From positions 1 to 64,000 of the forward strand of contig NZ_JAKSYI010000076.1 in assembly GCF_022829285.1 (NCBI RefSeq): a stretch of 64,000 nt of DNA, given 5' to 3'. Source of the DNA: Methylobacterium sp. J-078 (lineage in GTDB: Bacteria; Pseudomonadota; Alphaproteobacteria; Rhizobiales; Beijerinckiaceae). Positions 61,525 to 64,000 of this stretch are shown here, in pieces (the stretch's first letter is position 1; the number at the start of each line of letters is the position of its first letter). The translations under genes and the position numbers were made by a program. The notes under the pieces were generated by a model. The model did no database searches, was not told the DNA's origin, and saw only the letters and a list, made by a program, of their open reading frames with translations.

Positions 61525-63122
61525 GGGGTCCAACGGTAGAGCCAGGTTTCGGTGAGCGGCGTGCCGGCGCGCTGCAGGTTGAGCCGCAATTCGCAGGATT
61601 TCTCGCCCTTCGGATCGAGCTCGAAGGCCACCCGTAGGGTGTCGCGCTCGGGGTAGCGGTAGAGGGTGCTCGCCGCGATCGCCCCGGAGGCGGCGCCGAG
61701 CTGGGTCTGGAGGTCGCCGGGTGCCGCGATCCCTGGGCCGGTGAAGTCCACCAGGAACAGGCGGCGGTTGTCGGGCCCGCGCCCGCTGCGCGTGCCCGAG
61801 ACCAGGGCGACGCGCGGAGGCTCGGGGGGCTGCCAGCACCAGTGCTGCCGGTAGCTGAAGGGCATCTCGGCCCCGGCCGCCAGGGTCGCCTTCGGGCGCC
61901 AATAGGCCAGCACGTTCTCGTTGAACTCGGAATCGCTCGGGATCTCCAGCAGGGTCACCGCCCCCGGCCCCCAGGCGCCGAGCGGCTCGAGCCAGAGGGA
62001 GGGGCGCCACTCCCAGTGCTGCACGTCGTCCTGGAAGGCAGCGTAGTCGCGCGCCCGCTGCATCAGGCCGAAGCCCTTCGGGTTCTCGTCCACGAAGGAG
62101 GAGATCTGCAGGGTCTCGGGGTTGCGCACCGGGCGCCAGATCGCCTCGTCGACCCCGGTGCGGATCTGGAGGCCGCCGCTGGAATAGGCGCCCGCGCGGG
62201 CGTCGTCCGCCCCGCGCCGGTCGTGGGGTCCGAAAAGGTAGCTCGTGGTCATGCCCCCGAGCCCCAGGTGGTCGATGGCCGCGCGCGCGAAGACCGTGCC
62301 CTCGACGTCGCAGAGCGAGGCGTCGCCGGGGCGCAGGCTCATGCGCAGGGCCGCGGCGGCGGAGGGCGAATCCACCAGGGCGTGGACGACGAGGGGGCCG
62401 CCGGGGCCGGGCCGCTCGATCCAGATCGCGCGGAATTCGGGGAATTCCTCGCCCTTGGCATCCGCCGGGCGCAGGGTCAGGGCGCGGGCCGTGACGCCGA
62501 AGCCCTGGCCGGTGGCCAGGGCGCGGAAGAACGACGCCCCCTGGAACATCGCGAAGTCGCTGAGTTCGCCCCCGCGGAAGCGGGCGCGGACGCGAAAGCC
62601 CGAATAGCCGGGGTCGTCCTTGAAGGCCGGCAGGGCGACCCCTTCGGTCTCGAACCGGGCCGGATCGTAGGGCAGGGCGCGCACCACCCCGTCCTCCACC
62701 AGGGCCAGCACCACCCGGGAGCGGAAGACCGAGCCGCGGTGCAGGGGTTCCAGGGTGAAGCCCAAGCCCGCCTCCGCCCAGACCGCGCTGCCGGGACGGC
62801 TGCGGATGGCGGCGTACTGCTCGCGGTTGAGGCCGGTGAGGGCGTCGGGCAGGTCGTCGGTGCGGGGCGCCGCGTAGGCGCGCTTGGCGAGCGCCCGGGC
62901 GAGATCCGTGACGAGGCCGGGCTGGAACGGCGTGCCGTCGGCGGGGAGCGCCGGGGCCTCGTCGGCGAAGGCCGGGCCCGACAGGGCGGAGAGCCCGCCG
63001 GCAAAGGCCACGAGGCCGGCCGGCCTCAGGAGCGCGGCAAGGCCGGCCCGATGCAGCACGGTGCGGCGGCTGGGGCCGGCGGCGGACGGGTCGTCGAGGA
63101 AATCCGGGTTCGGCGGCGTCAT
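61521..63122 (-). CDS. opgG: Periplasmic glucan biosynthesis protein G
   Basis: 533 aa from ATG 63122. The N-terminus has a twin-arginine signal (SRRTVLHRAGLAALL). The MdoG pattern is clear: FQPGLVTDLARALAKRAYAA, SSYLFGPHDRRGADDARAG, GVDEAIWRPVRNPETLQISS and WEWRPSLWLEPLGAWGPGAV (split with neighbours). It acts in the periplasm on nascent glucan, perhaps for branching or release. It is the first gene of the pair and divergent from glmU. Confidence 0.95.
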   Translation of the reverse strand: MTPPNPDFLDDPSAAGPSRRTVLHRAGLAALLRPAGLVAFAGGLSALSGPAFADEAPALPADGTPFQPGLVTDLARALAKRAYAAPRTDDLPDALTGLNREQYAAIRSRPGSAVWAEAGLGFTLEPLHRGSVFRSRVVLALVEDGVVRALPYDPARFETEGVALPAFKDDPGYSGFRVRARFRGGELSDFAMFQGASFFRALATGQGFGVTARALTLRPADAKGEEFPEFRAIWIERPGPGGPLVVHALVDSPSAAAALRMSLRPGDASLCDVEGTVFARAAIDHLGLGGMTTSYLFGPHDRRGADDARAGAYSSGGLQIRTGVDEAIWRPVRNPETLQISSFVDENPKGFGLMQRARDYAAFQDDVQHWEWRPSLWLEPLGAWGPGAVTLLEIPSDSEFNENVLAYWRPKATLAAGAEMPFSYRQHWCWQPPEPPRVALVSGTRSGRGPDNRRLFLVDFTGPGIAAPGDLQTQLGAASGAIAASTLYRYPERDTLRVAFELDPKGEKSCELRLNLQRAGTPLTETWLYRWTP

Positions 63123-63373
63123 CGGGTCCGTCTGGTCGGCGCGGGCGCGCGAAATCTTGGGCCGGGCATTCGAGGTCCCTGAAACGTTTACCATGCCGAG
63201 CCCTGAACCAGGGGTTAAGCCGTTCCGAACCGTAACGGTCAACGCAGAAGAACTCCGGACCGTTCGTTCCGGGGCCGCGTGCGGCATCCCGGACTTGAAA
63301 CAGCCCCAGGAGCCCTTTAGCCCGCGCAGGAGCAACAGCCTGAGCAACGGCTTGGCCAGCGGCGGAACGCGCG

Positions 63374-64000
63374 ATGACGGACCAGACGACCAGGATTACG
63401 GAGCGCAGCCTCACCGCCATCGTGCTCGCCGCCGGCAAGGGCACGCGGATGCGCTCGGACCTGCCGAAGGTGCTGCACCGGGTGGCCGGCCGGACCATGC
63501 TGGGCCACGTGCTCGCCGCCGCGCGCGAGGCCGGCGCGACGCGCATCGCCGTGGTGGTGGAGCCGGGCCAGGAGGCGGTCGCCCGCGAGATCGCCGCCCT
63601 GGCGCCCGGCGCCGCGGTCTACCCCCAGGCCGAACGCCTCGGCACCGCGCACGCGGTGCTGGCCGCCCGGCCCGCCCTGGAGGCGGCGGGATCGGACGCG
63701 GTGAGCGACGACGTGGTGATCGCCTTCGGCGACACGCCGCTGATCACCGCCGCGACCCTGGCGCGCCTGCGCGCACCCCTGGCGGACGGGGCGGCCGTGG
63801 CGGTGCTCGCCTTCCGGACACCGAACCCCACCGGCTACGGCCGGGTGCTGACGGACGGGGACCGCGTCCTGGCGATCCGCGAGGAGAAGGATGCGAGCGC
63901 CGCGGAGCGCGCCGTCACCCTGTGCAATGCCGGGCTGATGGCCCTGTCGGGCACCCATGCGCTCGCCCTCCTCACCCGCATCGGCAACGCCAACGCGGCG
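63374..64000 (+). CDS. glmU: GlmU N-acetylglucosamine-1-phosphate uridyltransferase, N-terminal part
   Basis: 209 codons are present; the gene continues beyond the window. The nucleotidyltransferase signature is [20 protein letters not shown], followed by [30 protein letters not shown] and NPTGYGRVL, as in GlmU. It makes UDP-GlcNAc for peptidoglycan and lipopolysaccharide. The acetyltransferase half should follow downstream. Confidence 0.95.
   Translation, partial: MTDQTTRITERSLTAIVLAAGKGTRMRSDLPKVLHRVAGRTMLGHVLAAAREAGATRIAVVVEPGQEAVAREIAALAPGAAVYPQAERLGTAHAVLAARPALEAAGSDAVSDDVVIAFGDTPLITAATLARLRAPLADGAAVAVLAFRTPNPTGYGRVLTDGDRVLAIREEKDASAAERAVTLCNAGLMALSGTHALALLTRIGNANAA

Overview
The window is chromosomal DNA from a GC-rich alphaproteobacterium, most likely Methylobacterium or a close relative in the Hyphomicrobiales. 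The basis is strong GC codon bias with long open frames on the antisense strands, a GapR (DUF2312) nucleoid protein, an OpgG/OpgH glucan pair, many GGDEF/EAL and PAS proteins, and a biliverdin-type phytochrome. This placement is inferred from gene content; no rRNA gene is present.

Layout. 1-709: the end of a type I secretion adaptor and a small secreted protein. 764-6234: a five-gene uptake and hydrolysis operon (NitT/TauT-type ABC transporter, deacetylase-like and arylformamidase-like enzymes) divergent from a LysR regulator. 6321-9803: a membrane protein, a diguanylate cyclase and an OmpW-like porin. 9813-17322: a YhaO/SbcD-like nuclease and a YhaN/SbcC-like ATPase with a membrane M48 protease gene between them. 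17498-28607: GAF-GGDEF-PilZ protein, arginase, type IA topoisomerase, XRE regulator, GAF-PAS-PAS-GGDEF-EAL protein, PAS protein. 28871-38104: a surface-glycan island (glycosyltransferase, two methyltransferases, FAAL-like acyl-AMP ligase, acyl carrier protein, AlgX-like/TPR protein). 38267-42710: an oxidative-stress group with two catalase-family proteins, a quinone-reductase-like enzyme, a MAPEG protein and a cupin. 42951-52018: a light-sensing and signalling cluster (LOV kinase, receiver lacking its Asp, hybrid kinase, PYP-like/phytochrome kinase), with a flavin monooxygenase and gapR inside it. 52154-54035: small proteins, one resembling ribosome modulation factor. 54632-57213: a stand-alone APS kinase, tRNA-Ser(UGA) and a truncated integrase. 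57845-64000: small envelope proteins, opgH, opgG and the start of glmU.

How the genes may work together. Two themes stand out. One is signal input (blue light, red/far-red light, GAF/PAS ligands) coupled to c-di-GMP and two-component output. The other is envelope modification (acylated or methylated glycan, osmoregulated periplasmic glucans, small secreted proteins). The most unusual item is the bacteriophytochrome kinase at 49409-52018. Its first ~120 residues align without gaps to photoactive yellow protein, yet they lack the coumarate-attachment Cys and the partner Tyr and Glu, while the biliverdin Cys of the phytochrome part is kept. The second most unusual is the FAAL-ACP-AlgX-like operon, which suggests acylation of a surface glycan.
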